A DNA stretch of 64,000 bases. It comes from Pseudoips prasinana (lineage: Eukaryota > Arthropoda > Insecta > Lepidoptera > Nolidae). The position numbers and the translations under genes are program-made. The stretch lies in contig OX621252.1 in assembly GCA_951640165.1 (NCBI GenBank), positions 21,659,934 to 21,723,933 on the forward strand, read 5' to 3'. Under the pieces are notes generated by a model. It was not told where the DNA came from. It made no database searches and saw only the letters and a program-made list of their open reading frames with translations. Each line of letters starts with the position of its first letter. Position 1 is the stretch's first letter. Of this stretch, positions 11,261-21,705 are shown piece by piece.

Positions 11261-11581
11261 CTATAAAATGCACCAATAGATAACGTAGTGCTTCATGACA
11301 AAAGTATAAATATAATAGTTATTTACATCAAAATAATATTCATAACAAAATCCAATAGTTTTCAGTCCTATTGAATCATGTCTGCGTACAGCGGTCATCC
11401 ATTTCTTCCTTATCATAGGATTTTTAGGTGCACTAAAACACTTTTTGCGTGTGTTAACATTGGAATTAAAACTCTCGGGCACTGCACAGCATTTTCTATT
11501 AATTTTCTCGTAATAAAATCGCAAGTACGAGCCACCAGCAGCGGTGATTAAATGAATAGTACCTAGATTTATACCCGCCAA
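11261..11581 (-). pseudogene. Degenerate THAP zinc-finger domain remnant
   Basis: THAP domains are DNA-binding zinc fingers with ligand pattern C-x(2-4)-C-x(35-50)-C-x2-H, found in host factors and in P-element-type and related transposases. The 106-codon frame contains RKCCAVPESFNSNVN, then KNPMIRKKWMTAVRR (the usual conserved Trp context), then GFCYEYYFD (the usual C-x2-H-F region). Two ligands are missing: the second Cys is Ser (residue 37) and the final His is Tyr (residue 82). The reading frame ends soon afterwards with no transposase or other domain. I read it as a dead fragment of a THAP gene or THAP-bearing transposon, possibly part of a dispersed family. A TGACGTCA element lies just upstream of its start, near 11610. 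Confidence 0.55.
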
Positions 11582-11599
11582 CCGGTCGGCACGCTGCGT

Positions 11600-12109
11600 G
11601 ACGGGACACGTGACGTCACAGCGCGATTAAACGCCGCGTGTGGTTTAAAATAATATCGTGCGAAAATGCGTACTTTGATTGCTATTATCTCAGCAGTCTT
11701 TGGGAATATAAAAAAGTAAAAATGCAGATGTTCTTGTATTTTCTTCTAGATTACTTAGAATAGAATAAAACATTGGCAAGGCTCATTGAGTTAGTTTTTG
11801 CTTATTTTTGTCAGACTATTTTCAAACCTATCATTATATTATATCATTATTTGCTAGATAGGTATATAAAATAAATGATTTATTTTGTGTGTTAACTTAA
11901 TCGGAAGTTTTATTTTATTATTCTTATTTCATCATCCTTTCCTTATTTCCAATTCTAATGGGTCGGCTCCTAGTCTATTCAGACAACAAATCTTTCTTTT
12001 TACACAAAGATTGTTCGGGGCGGAAAGCGATTCCGCGACCTCCCAGACGCTACCTGACTACAACGTCTATTTATTTATTACAACAATAAAATAATCACTT
12101 TTTTTATTA
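11600..12109. other. No supported gene
   Basis: AT-rich apart from a GC-richer patch at 11585-11640 holding TGACGTCA. The 69-codon frame at 11885-12094 has no motif. Confidence 0.35.
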
Positions 12110-12111
12110 TA

Positions 12112-13873
12112 ACGTAAAAGCTCCTATTACCGCCAGTTTTAGCTGTCTTAGGATTCACTTTAAAAAATAGATATAAGCTGTTATGTTAGAAAAGATGTTA
12201 TAATTTTTATTTAATCTCAACAAAGTATTCTTTGCAATTCAGTACTTAAATTCAATATTCAATAACACAATAATTACTAAATAATTATTTAATCCAAAAG
12301 AGTTGTTGATTCTATTACCGACCCATAGTATGCGGCAAGATTCTATTACCGATTTTTCTACTTCTTTTACCGACCGCTACGAAGATGTCACTTCTTCTCT
12401 ACTATTAAATTAAATAAAAAATGTTTTTTAAGGTATATATTATATAGTAACAATAGTTATGAGATCAAAATTATTATAATATGAACATATTTATTTATTG
12501 CAAAGCTTAGAGAACTTACTTTTTGTTATTTTAATTAATTAAAAATGTAACCAATTTCAGAAAACAGTCTTCAAATAATTAAAAGCTAGCTTTTTCATTA
12601 CATACATACTAATTATATATTAAAAATTAATAACAAAAATATTTTTATCTGTAATACAATCACAAAATACCTTTATAATAGGTTAATTTTATAATAACAC
12701 ATTTATAATTCGCTCAATACAGAAGCCGACCCCAAGATGCTTGGGATTAATAAGGCTAGGAGAAGAGTGAATTTAATTCTTCGAAAGAAGATTTAAAAAG
12801 TTACATGGCCCTCATACCGTCCCACCATTTTATTTGATTTGAAAACATATGAAATATAGCCAATGCCATGAAGCCATGAATGAAACTGGATAGCAAATAT
12901 TATTTTACATTATTAATATGGCCTGTGACAAAATCTCTCAAAACGTCACGTTAGCAAGAAATAAGCCAATTTGTTCAAAAATATACATTTTGTTTTTGTG
13001 TACTGTAATACTACCAAAAATATCGTCATAGCTGTGAGTCGGTAAAAGAATCACGTATGAAAGAACCAATATTCTATTAGCGACCAATAAAATTAATAAT
13101 AAACAGATAAAATATCCGTTTTATGGAATTCTGCTAAATTCGATCTCATTACTATATTATTTTTTTAGTCTCAGTTAGTCTTTAATTCAGATAATAATGG
13201 TTATATACAGTATAATATCGTTATAATAATAGGGATATTGTCTAGCGTTGAATCGAGTTTTACACAAAAACTTTAAGAAATAGCTGTGTCGTTAATAGAG
13301 CTAACGGAGTAAAATAATTTTAAGAATTGAACAAGAAAAAAGTAAAATGGAATGAGGTAGTTTATAATAGATATTATTTAAAAATACTAAATGTTCTCAA
13401 AATTTTACAACGCCATGGGTCGTTATTAGGATCAAGTTTTGAAATTTGGGTTCTACTCGCCTTAAATTAAAACATAATTTTATAAAACAAAAACCAATAA
13501 GAAGTATTATATCAAGAGTTAATTTAGAAAACAAATATATACGTTACAGTTGTAATGTGATAGCAAGAAGACCAATCCATTCTTAGTGTGTTATTTTCCT
13601 TAAGTAATATTTAGGTGTACTTACGTGGCCGGAGACACGACACTATGAAACGTGCGTCAATTTCGGGTGCGTCCCACTCATTCTCAAATTATTTCTTTCA
13701 CTGGCTATTTACACACTTAAACTTTACTCTTTTTGCTGCCCAACTAAAATAAATAACAAATTTTTAAGGTATCACATTCTGGAACCTTATATTATGTCTA
13801 ATATGAGTGATTTAAAAATTAGATCGTTAATAGAGTACACTTTTTAGGGGGTCGTTAATAGGAGCTTTTACGT
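12112..13873. mobile_element. Non-coding 1.76-kb TIR element with repeated TATTACCGACC-like motif
   Basis: The left end (ACGTAAAAGCTCCTATTA, from 12112) is the exact reverse complement of the right end (to 13873). TA dinucleotides flank both sides (12110-12111 and 13874-13875), as expected of a Tc1/mariner-like or other TA-targeting element. A motif close to CTATTACCGACC is part of each terminus and recurs inside: forward at 12124, 12311, 12341, 12362 and 13072, and reverse at 13036, 13288, 13417, 13822 and 13851. The centre (about 12380-13030) lacks it. No ORF above background is present, so the element is non-autonomous. The repeated motif resembles an array of transposase-binding sites, which is inference. 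A common moth repeat scrap (GAAGCCGACCCCAAGATG) lies at about 12722-12740. Confidence 0.65.
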
Positions 13874-14055
13874 TACTTACCGGTTTATATTCGACAATTG
13901 CACAAATTAGTAAGAACAGAGAACAATTGGAATTAAAAGACTTTCTGCTTTTAGTTAATTTCACTTTTTGATGATTTTTGTTCAAATTATTATTAAATGT
14001 TGTTGATTGTAGCTTGTTGTGTAAATGTTAAAAATACGTGTACCTACTTACATTT

Positions 14056-14116
14056 ATGATCATCATTATCATATCAGCCGAAAGACGCCCACTGCTTGAC
14101 AAAGGCCTCCTCCAAA
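14056..14116 (-). mobile_element. RTE LINE, extreme 3' end
   Basis: Reads ATCATATCAGCCGAAAGACG and then CCACTGCTTGACAAAGGCCT on the plus strand. This is the reverse complement of the last bases of the RTE copy ending at 40953, including the ATG-repeat tail side. Confidence 0.75.
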
Positions 14117-14117
14117 G

Positions 14118-14600
14118 GTGGACTTCATTTCCAGAAGCCTAGACATAGGAAGGCAAGTTGATGTCCTCTACTTCGATTTCTGCAAAGCTTTTGACAGGGT
14201 CGACAATGATGTGCTGCCTAAGTTGGCTGCCATTGGTTTCTGTCAAGGTTTTCTCAACTTCTTTGCTGACTACTTGTGCGATCGCACACAGTTCGTCAAA
14301 CTTTGAGTACAGGCCCTTACAATACACGCTCAGGTGTAAGTCATCTGTGTTGGGTCCACTTCTTTTTCTAGTAATGATCAATGAAAGGTTACAAGGGTAA
14401 ATAAAGTTAAATTTAGTTATATGCCGATGACCTGACATGAATAATAAAGGAAATAAAAAACGAGAATGAATGTGAACAGCTACAAAAAGATATAAACGCC
14501 ATTTGGCACTAGAGCATTGAAAACAAGCTGCTCTTCAACTCTAGTAAGTCCTATATCATGACCTACGGTCGCGGGCGGCGACTAGTTCTTTTTAGGCGGT
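14118..14600 (+). pseudogene. LINE reverse transcriptase fragment, several frame breaks
   Basis: The frame 14118-14306 reads VDVLYFDFCKAFDRVDNDVL, the RT motif with the first catalytic Asp. A second frame gives a degenerate GPLLFLVMI block. ATATGCCGATGACCT at about 14419-14433 encodes the YADDL box, and further on NKLLFNSSKSYIMTYGR continues the RT. At least two frame changes are needed, so the gene is dead. It runs directly into the GC-rich minisatellite. Confidence 0.75.
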
Positions 14601-14629
14601 TGTTGAGATGGACCTGGAGTACGCCGGCG

Positions 14630-15420
14630 CCTCCTCTCCCCCTAAGCGTCGCGACGCCGACGCCCCCTCAACAAGCGTCGCGACGCCCCCTCAACAAGCG
14701 TCGTGACGCCCCCCCCGAAGCGTCGCGACGCCACCCCCCTAGCGTCGCGACGCCGACGCCACCCCCCTAGCGTCGCGACGCCGACGCCACCCCCCAAGCG
14801 TCGCGACGCCCCATCAACACGCGTCGAGACGCTTGTTGAGGGGGCGTCGTGACGCTTGTTGAGGGGGCGTCGCGACGCTTGTTGAGGGGGCGTCGCAACG
14901 CTTGGGGGGTTGGCGTCGGCGTCGTGACGCTTGGGGGGTGGCGTCGGCGACGCGACGCTTGGGAGGGCGTCGCGACGACTGGGAGGGCGTCGGCGTCGCG
15001 ACCGCTTTGGGGGGGCGTCTCGACGCTTGTTGAGGGGGCGTCGCGACGCTTGGGGGGGGCGTCGCGACGCTTGTTGAGAGGGCGTCGCGACGCTTGGGGG
15101 GGGGCGTCGCGACGCTTGTTGAGGGGGCGTCGGCGTCGCGACCGCTTGGGGGGGCGTCTCGACGTTTGTTGAGGGGGCGGGGCGTCGCGACGTTTGTTGA
15201 GGGGGCGTCGCGACGCTTGTTGAGGGGGTGGCGTTGGCGTCGCGACGCTTGGGGGGGACGTCGCGACGCTTGGGGGGGCATCAGCGTCGCGACCGCTTGG
15301 GGGGGGCGGTCGCGACGCTTGTTGAGGGGGCGTCGCGACGCATGTTGAGGGGCGTCGCGACGTTGGGGGGGGGCGTCGGCGTCGCTATGCTTGTTGAGGG
15401 GGCGTTGCGACGCTTGGATT
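14630..15420. repeat. GC-rich minisatellite with palindromic core and orientation switch
   Basis: More than twenty exact or near copies of the palindromic core GCGTCGCGACGC occur in about 790 bp. They are separated by TTGTTGAGGG, TTGGGGGG or similar linkers, giving units of about 20-25 bp. From about 14640 to 14815 units read CAACAAGCGTCGCGACGCC. From about 14826 to 15420 they read in the opposite direction, with the switch near 14815-14838. TCGCGA is extremely frequent. Long ORFs exist on both strands here but are repeat artefacts. Confidence 0.95.
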
Positions 15421-15442
15421 TATGGATCACAGCAATAGATAT

Positions 15443-15500
15443 CCTGTGCAGGATTTGAACCCGTAACGTGGGGGTGCCACTGCGGGGCGCGTGCCGTGTT
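15443..15500 (-). mobile_element. tRNA-like SINE head fragment
   Basis: On the minus strand the sequence contains a B-box-like GGGTTCAAATCC and, upstream, CCCCGCAGTGGCACC. No complete cloverleaf or SINE body was identified. The spot directly follows the minisatellite. Confidence 0.35.
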
Positions 15501-15683
15501 TAAAACGTCTCATCATAACCTATTTTTTAAGAATATTTTTGTTGGAATTGATACCATTTTAACTCGTTTTGATTCTTTTTCTGTTTACACTATTTTGACC
15601 CGTATCTTCTATAGTTAGTAGGGGTCGAAATAGAGTGAACCGAACAAAACTAAGTGTTATCAGATTATTAAGAGTCGATTATG

Positions 15684-16195
15684 GGCAGCGTTCGGGAAGC
15701 TACGTAATATCTTCTCGTCCCAAATACCGCGGTGTCTCAAGTCGAAAGTCTTCGACCAGTGTGTGTTGCCAGTGATGACTTACGGAACAGAGACGTGGTC
15801 GCTAACTATGGGCCTTATCAGGCGGATCAAGGTCACCCAAAGAGCAATGGAAAGGGCTATGCTTGGAGTTTCCCTGCGAGATCGAATCAGAAATGATGAG
15901 ATCCGCAGGCGAACCAAAGTCACCGACATGGCCGTAAGAATTGCCAAAGTGAAGTGGCAGTGGGCAGGGCACATAGCTCGTAGAGCCGGCGGCCGCTGGG
16001 GCAGAAAGGTTCTCTAGTGGCGACCACGAACCGGAAGACGCAGCGTGGGCAGGCCCCCTACAAGATGGACCGATGATCTTGTGCGGGTCGCTGGAAAGCG
16101 CTGGATGCGGATAGCGCAAGACCGGCAATTGTTGAGATCTTTGAGGGAGGCCTTTGTCCAGCAGTAGGCGTCTTTCGGCTGATATGATGATGATG
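15684..16195 (+). mobile_element. 5'-truncated RTE retrotransposon with 14-bp target duplication
   Basis: Homologous to the last 500 or so bases of the RTE copy at 37.8-40.9 kb. It reads GTETWSLTMGLIRRIKVTQ and VKWQWAGHIARR, and ends in TTTCGGCTGATATGATGATG. AAGAGTCGATTATG is duplicated exactly at 15670-15683 and 16196-16209, which fixes both borders. A stop codon interrupts the frame after GRKVL (near 16015) where the longer copy reads LEWRP, so even this fragment is not open. Confidence 0.9.
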
Positions 16196-16439
16196 AAGAG
16201 TCGATTATGTCCTATTACTTATCTTATACAACCTTTCGTCACGTTGTCTATTGGTTTAATGACTTCAGATATCTTTATCATCCCCTCCATTTGTATATAT
16301 TATTAATTTCTAACTAAGTTAATATTAGCTAACTAAAGTAGTTCTAAGATATTAGTTATGTGTAATTGTGCGTTATGTTAATACTTGTGCAGTTTACCTA
16401 TAAGTAACTAATAAGTTATACTTACTTACCTAAGTAAGT

Positions 16440-16732
16440 ACACCTGACACCAGGGTAACCACTGCCCATACGATAACTAATTATCGTATGGGCAGTGGTT
16501 ACCCTGGTGTCAGAGTTGTTCAAACCGCCCAGTAGGCCTCTAAGATGGCTAAACGACTGTTGCTTAATGACAGCAACCGGGACCGACATCTTAACGTGCT
16601 ATCCAAAGCACGGAGACGCTCAAAAAAAACACTTTGCCGGTCAGCCATCTATGGACTGACCGCGAGCCTACTTGCTTAACCTCGCCAATCACTTACGGAC
16701 CAGTGAGAGCAACTGGCTATTAACGCCTTCTT
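16440..16732 (-). mobile_element. 5S rRNA-derived SINE copy, with terminal palindrome
   Basis: On the minus strand, ATTGGCGAGGTTAAGCAAGT, CGCGGTCAGTCCATAGATGG and CTGACC (about 16640-16690) parallel the internal-promoter half of 5S rRNA. The body continues with CGGTCCCGGTTG and GGCCTACTGGGCGGTTTGAA, as in copies at 25784 and 36971 (+) and 22944 (-). Its 3' end is doubled back as a perfect palindrome (16444-16513). Confidence 0.7.
16444..16513. repeat. Perfect 33-bp inverted repeat, 4-base loop
   Basis: The arms 16444-16476 and 16481-16513 are exact complements (CTGACACCAGGGTAACCACT is the start of the left arm) around the loop CTAA. One arm is normal 3'-end sequence of the 5S-derived SINE. 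The other is an inverted copy of it. Confidence 0.97.
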
Positions 16733-16822
16733 ACTGTAATAGTCACATAATGATTAACATTTTGATGTAGGTATTAGAATTCTGTGACACTAATTATTTT
16801 TAACTTTGATTTTATTTATAGA

Positions 16823-17080
16823 CTAGCTGTGCCCCGCGGTTTTACCCGCGTTAAATTTTATAAATTGTTACATCTCCTCCCCCGTAGGTGACAGCGTGAT
16901 AATATGTAGCGTATATGTTGACCCGACCTCTTAGTAATATTCATGTAAAATTTTAAGTAAATCCATGCAGTACTTTTTGAGTTTAGCCCGGACATACATA
17001 CAGACAAACAGACACACAGACAAAAATTCTAAAAACTATATTTTTGGCTTTGATATCGATTATAGATTTTTACGATTATA
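16823..17080 (-). mobile_element. Helitron-like element, CTAG end intact
   Basis: CTAG at 16823-16826 leads into CTGTGCCCCGCGGTTTTACC, the reverse complement of the hairpin end of the family defined at 21909-22049. The rest diverges from that copy (a CAGACAAACAGAC stretch near 17000) and the 5' end is not resolved. Confidence 0.55.
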
Positions 17081-17084
17081 GATT

Positions 17085-17435
17085 AGGAATCATTGTTTGT
17101 TGTTGGCTTCTATAATGCCACTTATTTTGAGGGTCAGGAAAAATAACTTATATCAGTCATTACCCTCTAATAATTTGATATTTGCTTTACTTTTGCTAAT
17201 TTCTAATACCTGTATGGTGAAGGTTTGTCCAAAGAGTATATAACTAAAACTAAACTACGTTTTGTTGTCAATAATTTTCTATTTGTCATTTGAATTAGTC
17301 AAAATTACTTTTCACTCTAACCATATCTGAACGGATGCGTTCCAAATTACGTTAAAATGTTAATGTTTTATTAACGTTATGTTATCTTGTATTTTTTTTC
17401 TCTGTGATTATATATATTTTTTTGTGTTTAATGCC
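17085..17435. other. No supported gene
   Basis: AT-rich. It may contain the 5' border of the LINE that follows, but no target duplication was found to fix it. Confidence 0.3.
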
Positions 17436-17439
17436 TGTT

Positions 17440-20400
17440 TGTAAGCTGGCGGGTGGTGCAGAGTATACCCACGTGTGTGTACCTACTGCATAGCACTACT
17501 ATACTTAACGTTATTATATAGTATTTTTATATATCTTATATATTTATCTTATATTGTTAATATTTATTTATGTATTATTCAAATAGCGATAGTGATGATG
17601 ATTCTTTTCATTCTGTAATAGAATCTACGACTTCAGGAAATGATAGTTTTTCATCCTTGCCCGATACCCTCGGCGATTTAGTACGGCAAACCTTTTCAGG
17701 AAATTGTCGACATTTATTAAATATATGCCATCTTAACGCGCAAAGTATACCCAGTCATTACAATGATCTGCATGAGACGTTCTCAGATTGTAACGTTCAC
17801 GCCATCTTGATTTCCGAAAGCTGGCTTAAACCTAACCTACTTTCGACCACGTATTCTCTGCCTGGATTCATTCTTGTACGTAACGACCGAATAGGTAAGG
17901 CGGGGGGCGGTGTTGCAGTGTATGTAAGAAGTGACCTTCCTTTTAAGATTTTAGCAACTTCCACCCCTACCTATTCTGCCTCTGCTGAGTTTCTCTTTCT
18001 TGAAATTTCTCTCAAAGGGTCGAACACGGTTTTAGGCGTGGTTTACTGCCCTCCAAATATTGACTACTTCACCGATATCGAATTGGTTTTAGAATCTTTA
18101 GGTTCCGAGTATGCTCATCACATCATCATGGGTGATTTCAATACCAACCTCAATGTCCGTAATTCCCCTCGTTCCCGTAAACTCCTGCACATAGTCGAGT
18201 CAAGCAGTCTTCATGTGTTACCACTCCAACCTACGCACCATAACATCTCAGGTGATGATACTTGGCTCGACTTAATCCTTACCTCTAACCTCTCCTTAGT
18301 TGCCTCTCATGGGCAACATGTAGCTCCTGGATTCTCCCATCACGACCTCATTTACCTTTCTTATATCCTTAAGCCTCCCAAGCCCAAACCCAAGGTCGTG
18401 CACGTGCGTTCCTTCGGTCGGATTGATGTCAATCACCTCCGTAAGGATGCATCTAATATTGACTGGGAACCTTTGCAAGTAGCTCAAAATGTTGACGACA
18501 TGGTCGATATTTTCAACAAGAATATCTTTGGGTTGTACGATGTCCATGCGCCCGTAGCAAAGGTTAAATTGAAACGCCTGCCTGCGCCGTGGATGTCGAA
18601 GGAAGTAAAAATGGTAATGCGACGTAGAGATCGAGCATTTCTCAACTTCAAAAAAGCGCGCAGCGATCTAAATTGGAACCTTTACAAAATTGCTAGGAAT
18701 CGGTGTAATCAGATGATACGCAATGCTAAACGCCGTCATATTCTTGATAACATATCTTCTTCTACACCTGCCGGTATCTGGAAATTCCTTGGAACTCTTG
18801 GTATCGGTAAGCCGCGTCATTTAGACCTTCCCAGCTCGATTGGTTTAGATGATCTTAACCAACATTTCACTACTACTTCTTCGTTGGATCATTTAATCCA
18901 ATTTCAAACTATAGCCTTTCTTAATGGTCTTACGCGCCCAAATATCTCTCCTTTTTATTTCACAACAGTGGATTCGAATGAGATCAAAAAGATTATCCTC
19001 TCCATTAAATCGAATGCTGTTGGCTGTGATGGTATCAGCCGACGGATGATTACTACTATCCTGGATAACCTCCTTCCTGCAATTACGCACATAGTCAACT
19101 TTTCCCTTAATTCCGGAACATTCCCCTCCATATGGCGTAAAGCTTATGTCCATCCACTCCCTAAGGTCACCAATCCCACTCTCCCTACCCAATACCGTCC
19201 TATTTCTATCCTTCCTTTCTTATCCAAAGTACTGGAGTCCTGTGTTCAGAAACAGCTTTCACATTTCATACTTTCCAATAGCTTGTTAAGTCCCCTGCAA
19301 TCTGGTTTTAGACCTAAACACAGTACTACCACGGCACTTCTTAAAGTGACTGACGATATTCGAGCAGGTATGGAGGATACCAAAGTCACGGTGATGGTTT
19401 TGGTAGACTTCTCTAACGCTTTTAATACCGTCGGTCACGATATCCTTCTATGTGTCCTCTCCCATCTTATGATCTCTGACGTACCACTGGAATGGTTTTC
19501 TTCATATCTTCGAGGGCGCCAGCAATCTGTACGCATCGGTGAAGCTTCATCGAATTCGTGTGACTTGGAGAGTGGTGTCCCTCAAGGCGGTATTCTTTCT
19601 CCTCTTTTATTTTCTGTTTTTATCAACCTCTTAACGAAAAATATTCAAAATGCGTATCATCTGTATGCCGATGACCTACAATTATATGCTCAAGCGAGTG
19701 TTGACAGCTTGCCTGAAGTAATCGGAAAACTAAATCAGGATTTAGACCTGATCACAAATTGGTCTGATAACTTCGGGCTTACTGTTAATCCCTTAAAATG
19801 TCAAGCAATGATTGTCGGTAGTTCTCGCATGATGAGCAGATTTGATGTTGAAGATCTACCGCTTATATCATTTAATAATTCTGCTATACCAATTAGCCAA
19901 AGTGTTAAAAACCTAGGTCTTCACATTGATTCAACAATGAGCTGGCAGAACCAAATAACTAGTGTTTCCCAGAGGGTCACAAATACTCTACGGTCACTCT
20001 ATCGTCTTAGACACTTTCTCCCATCTGGAACAAAAGTGTTGCTCGTGCAGGCCTTAATATTCCCTATCATTGACTATGGTGATGTGTGCTACTTTGACCT
20101 GAATGCAGATCATCTTAATAAACTTGACCGACTTCTAAATAACTGCATTCGATTCATTTTCAATCTCCGAAAATACGATCATGTGTCTAATTATCGCTCT
20201 CAACTTAAGTGGTTGCCTATTCGGCAGCGTAGGTCTCTGAGAGCGTTAACTACTCTTTACTCTTTACTTGATTCTCCCTCTTCTCCCTCGTATCTAACTT
20301 CAAAATTTCACTATCTACATAGCAACCACAGTAAATTTCTTCGTTCTTCTCATAATAGACTTCTTCAGTGCCCATCTCATCATTCTAATTTCATTCACTC

Positions 20401-20788
20401 TTCTTTCGTCGTACAATCGATTCTTCTATGGAACTCCCTTCCACCGGAAATCAGGATGGCAAAGAGTCGTTATTCTTTTAAAATGAAAACTCGCGCATAT
20501 CTTTTAAAGAAAATCTAATATCATATTACAGTTGTATTATTTATTATATAATTTATTTATTTATATATATATATATATTAGTATATATATATATATTATA
20601 GTATGTATTATATATATATATGATATGTATCTGTGTAATTTATGTACCTTCTATATCTTTTCATCTACAATATTTTGATACTTTAGTGCACCTACCATGT
20701 TTTCTCTGCATCACCCCAAGGTTGACTGGAAGAGAATGCCTTTGGCATTAAGTCCGCCTCTGTACAATTCTGTGCAAGAAGTTTTTAA

Positions 20789-20829
<41 letters not shown>
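17440..20829 (+). mobile_element. Jockey/CR1-group LINE with pure poly(A) tail
   Basis: The unit comprises a short leader, the 982-codon ORF at 17570-20518, a 270-bp 3' UTR containing TA microsatellite (about 20556-20630) and a pure A tract at 20791-20829. The 3' UTR block CACCCCAAGGTTGACTGGAA is shared with truncated tails near 2080 and 2690 and, more distantly, 61690. No ORF1 is present upstream, so the copy is probably 5' truncated just before ORF2, or this family has a single ORF. The left border is uncertain. Confidence 0.75.
17570..20518 (+). CDS. LINE ORF2: AP endonuclease and reverse transcriptase, intact
   Basis: The protein would nick target DNA and copy its own RNA at the nick. 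It starts at the first ATG after an in-frame TAA (17558-17560) and runs 982 codons without a break. The apurinic-type endonuclease covers about residues 50-265: HLNAQS (54-59), SESWL with the Glu (82-86), MGDFN (187-191), TWLDLIL (231-237) and SHHDL (256-260, where many relatives have SDH). The reverse transcriptase covers about 470-760: QYRPISILP (541-549), LQSGFRPKHST (576-586), VDFSNAF with Asp613, GVPQGGILSP (669-678) and YADD (699-702). The C-terminus is basic and has no RNase H. The N-terminal 40 residues are acidic and Ser-rich. The absence of any stop or frameshift, with the long poly(A), suggests a young copy. Placement between jockey and CR1/Daphne-like clades is not certain. Confidence 0.9.
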   Translation: MYYSNSDSDDDSFHSVIESTTSGNDSFSSLPDTLGDLVRQTFSGNCRHLLNICHLNAQSIPSHYNDLHETFSDCNVHAILISESWLKPNLLSTTYSLPGFILVRNDRIGKAGGGVAVYVRSDLPFKILATSTPTYSASAEFLFLEISLKGSNTVLGVVYCPPNIDYFTDIELVLESLGSEYAHHIIMGDFNTNLNVRNSPRSRKLLHIVESSSLHVLPLQPTHHNISGDDTWLDLILTSNLSLVASHGQHVAPGFSHHDLIYLSYILKPPKPKPKVVHVRSFGRIDVNHLRKDASNIDWEPLQVAQNVDDMVDIFNKNIFGLYDVHAPVAKVKLKRLPAPWMSKEVKMVMRRRDRAFLNFKKARSDLNWNLYKIARNRCNQMIRNAKRRHILDNISSSTPAGIWKFLGTLGIGKPRHLDLPSSIGLDDLNQHFTTTSSLDHLIQFQTIAFLNGLTRPNISPFYFTTVDSNEIKKIILSIKSNAVGCDGISRRMITTILDNLLPAITHIVNFSLNSGTFPSIWRKAYVHPLPKVTNPTLPTQYRPISILPFLSKVLESCVQKQLSHFILSNSLLSPLQSGFRPKHSTTTALLKVTDDIRAGMEDTKVTVMVLVDFSNAFNTVGHDILLCVLSHLMISDVPLEWFSSYLRGRQQSVRIGEASSNSCDLESGVPQGGILSPLLFSVFINLLTKNIQNAYHLYADDLQLYAQASVDSLPEVIGKLNQDLDLITNWSDNFGLTVNPLKCQAMIVGSSRMMSRFDVEDLPLISFNNSAIPISQSVKNLGLHIDSTMSWQNQITSVSQRVTNTLRSLYRLRHFLPSGTKVLLVQALIFPIIDYGDVCYFDLNADHLNKLDRLLNNCIRFIFNLRKYDHVSNYRSQLKWLPIRQRRSLRALTTLYSLLDSPSSPSYLTSKFHYLHSNHSKFLRSSHNRLLQCPSHHSNFIHSSFVVQSILLWNSLPPEIRMAKSRYSFKMKTRAYLLKKI

Positions 20830-20831
<2 letters not shown>

Positions 20832-21480
20832 GATCACGCCGCAAGTATCTTTTTTAAAAAATATTTAATGTACAGTTTTGACTTTCCTACGATTTTATTA
20901 TATGTATAGATAATAAAAATGTATTCACATGCCTAATACAGGCTAAATACATTATACGGACCATATGTAATTTACCTAATTTATGTCAACTCTATTTACT
21001 GTGAATTGAATTAAAATAAGCTTGTATAAACTTGTTGTTGGTAAACAAAATAAACTCAAATAAAATAGAAACAAAATCCCACAAATATCATTATTCAATC
21101 AAATGTAGAATGAGTTTGTATCATTTCGACACCAGTGGGTGTGTTAGGGGTTTATACGACAATAATCCCCAGTTGTCCCATATTGATGGGGCTCGACTTA
21201 TCAACTGATACACATTTGTTCTCCATTCTATTGTTGCGTATTATTTTATCGACTGTATAGATCATTTTTTATCTGGAACACTGGATATATGGAGCTGTTA
21301 TCAGTGGAATAGTTATTTGTTTTGGGCGGCTTACAAATGAAATGTAGGCCATTGTTTTATTACTTCGTTTTGTTTTGGGTTATTAATGTTATTATTGTAC
21401 AAGTTCTGATAGGTAGCGAGTCTAACTGTGTATTTGTAGGAAGGCTTTGCTGTATTCATACGTTATAAAAATATAGATAT
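20830..21480. other. No supported feature
   Basis: AT-rich, no motif recognised. Confidence 0.4.
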
Positions 21481-21483
21481 ATC

Positions 21484-21705
21484 CTGGCACATTATTTACA
21501 CACGGCCGGGCCATCTGATTCCACACACATATGTATAATACTTTTCTTTTGTAAATGTATACTTATATAAATAGTACCATCCAGACTCAGGTTAAACAGA
21601 CATGTTCATGCATACAAATATCTGTCCTGGTTGGGAATCGAACTCACGACCTGCAGCGTGAACGGCAAGCATTTACCAACCGGCCAGTTTCGTTTCCGTT
21701 ATGAT
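21484..21705 (-). mobile_element. SINE family B with tRNA-like head
   Basis: On the minus strand the head contains GGCCGGTTGGTAAATGC (A-box region) and AGTTCGATTCCCAACC (B box). The body follows (CATGTCTGTTTAACCTGAGT) and ends in CCGGCCGTGTGTAAATAATG. Same family as 4165-4345 and 63404-63885. Confidence 0.75.

Noticed and set aside
14558..15458. Several Arg/Pro/Ser-rich ORFs on both strands
   Set aside because: They are translations of the GC minisatellite. Period and lack of stops follow from the repeat, not from coding selection.
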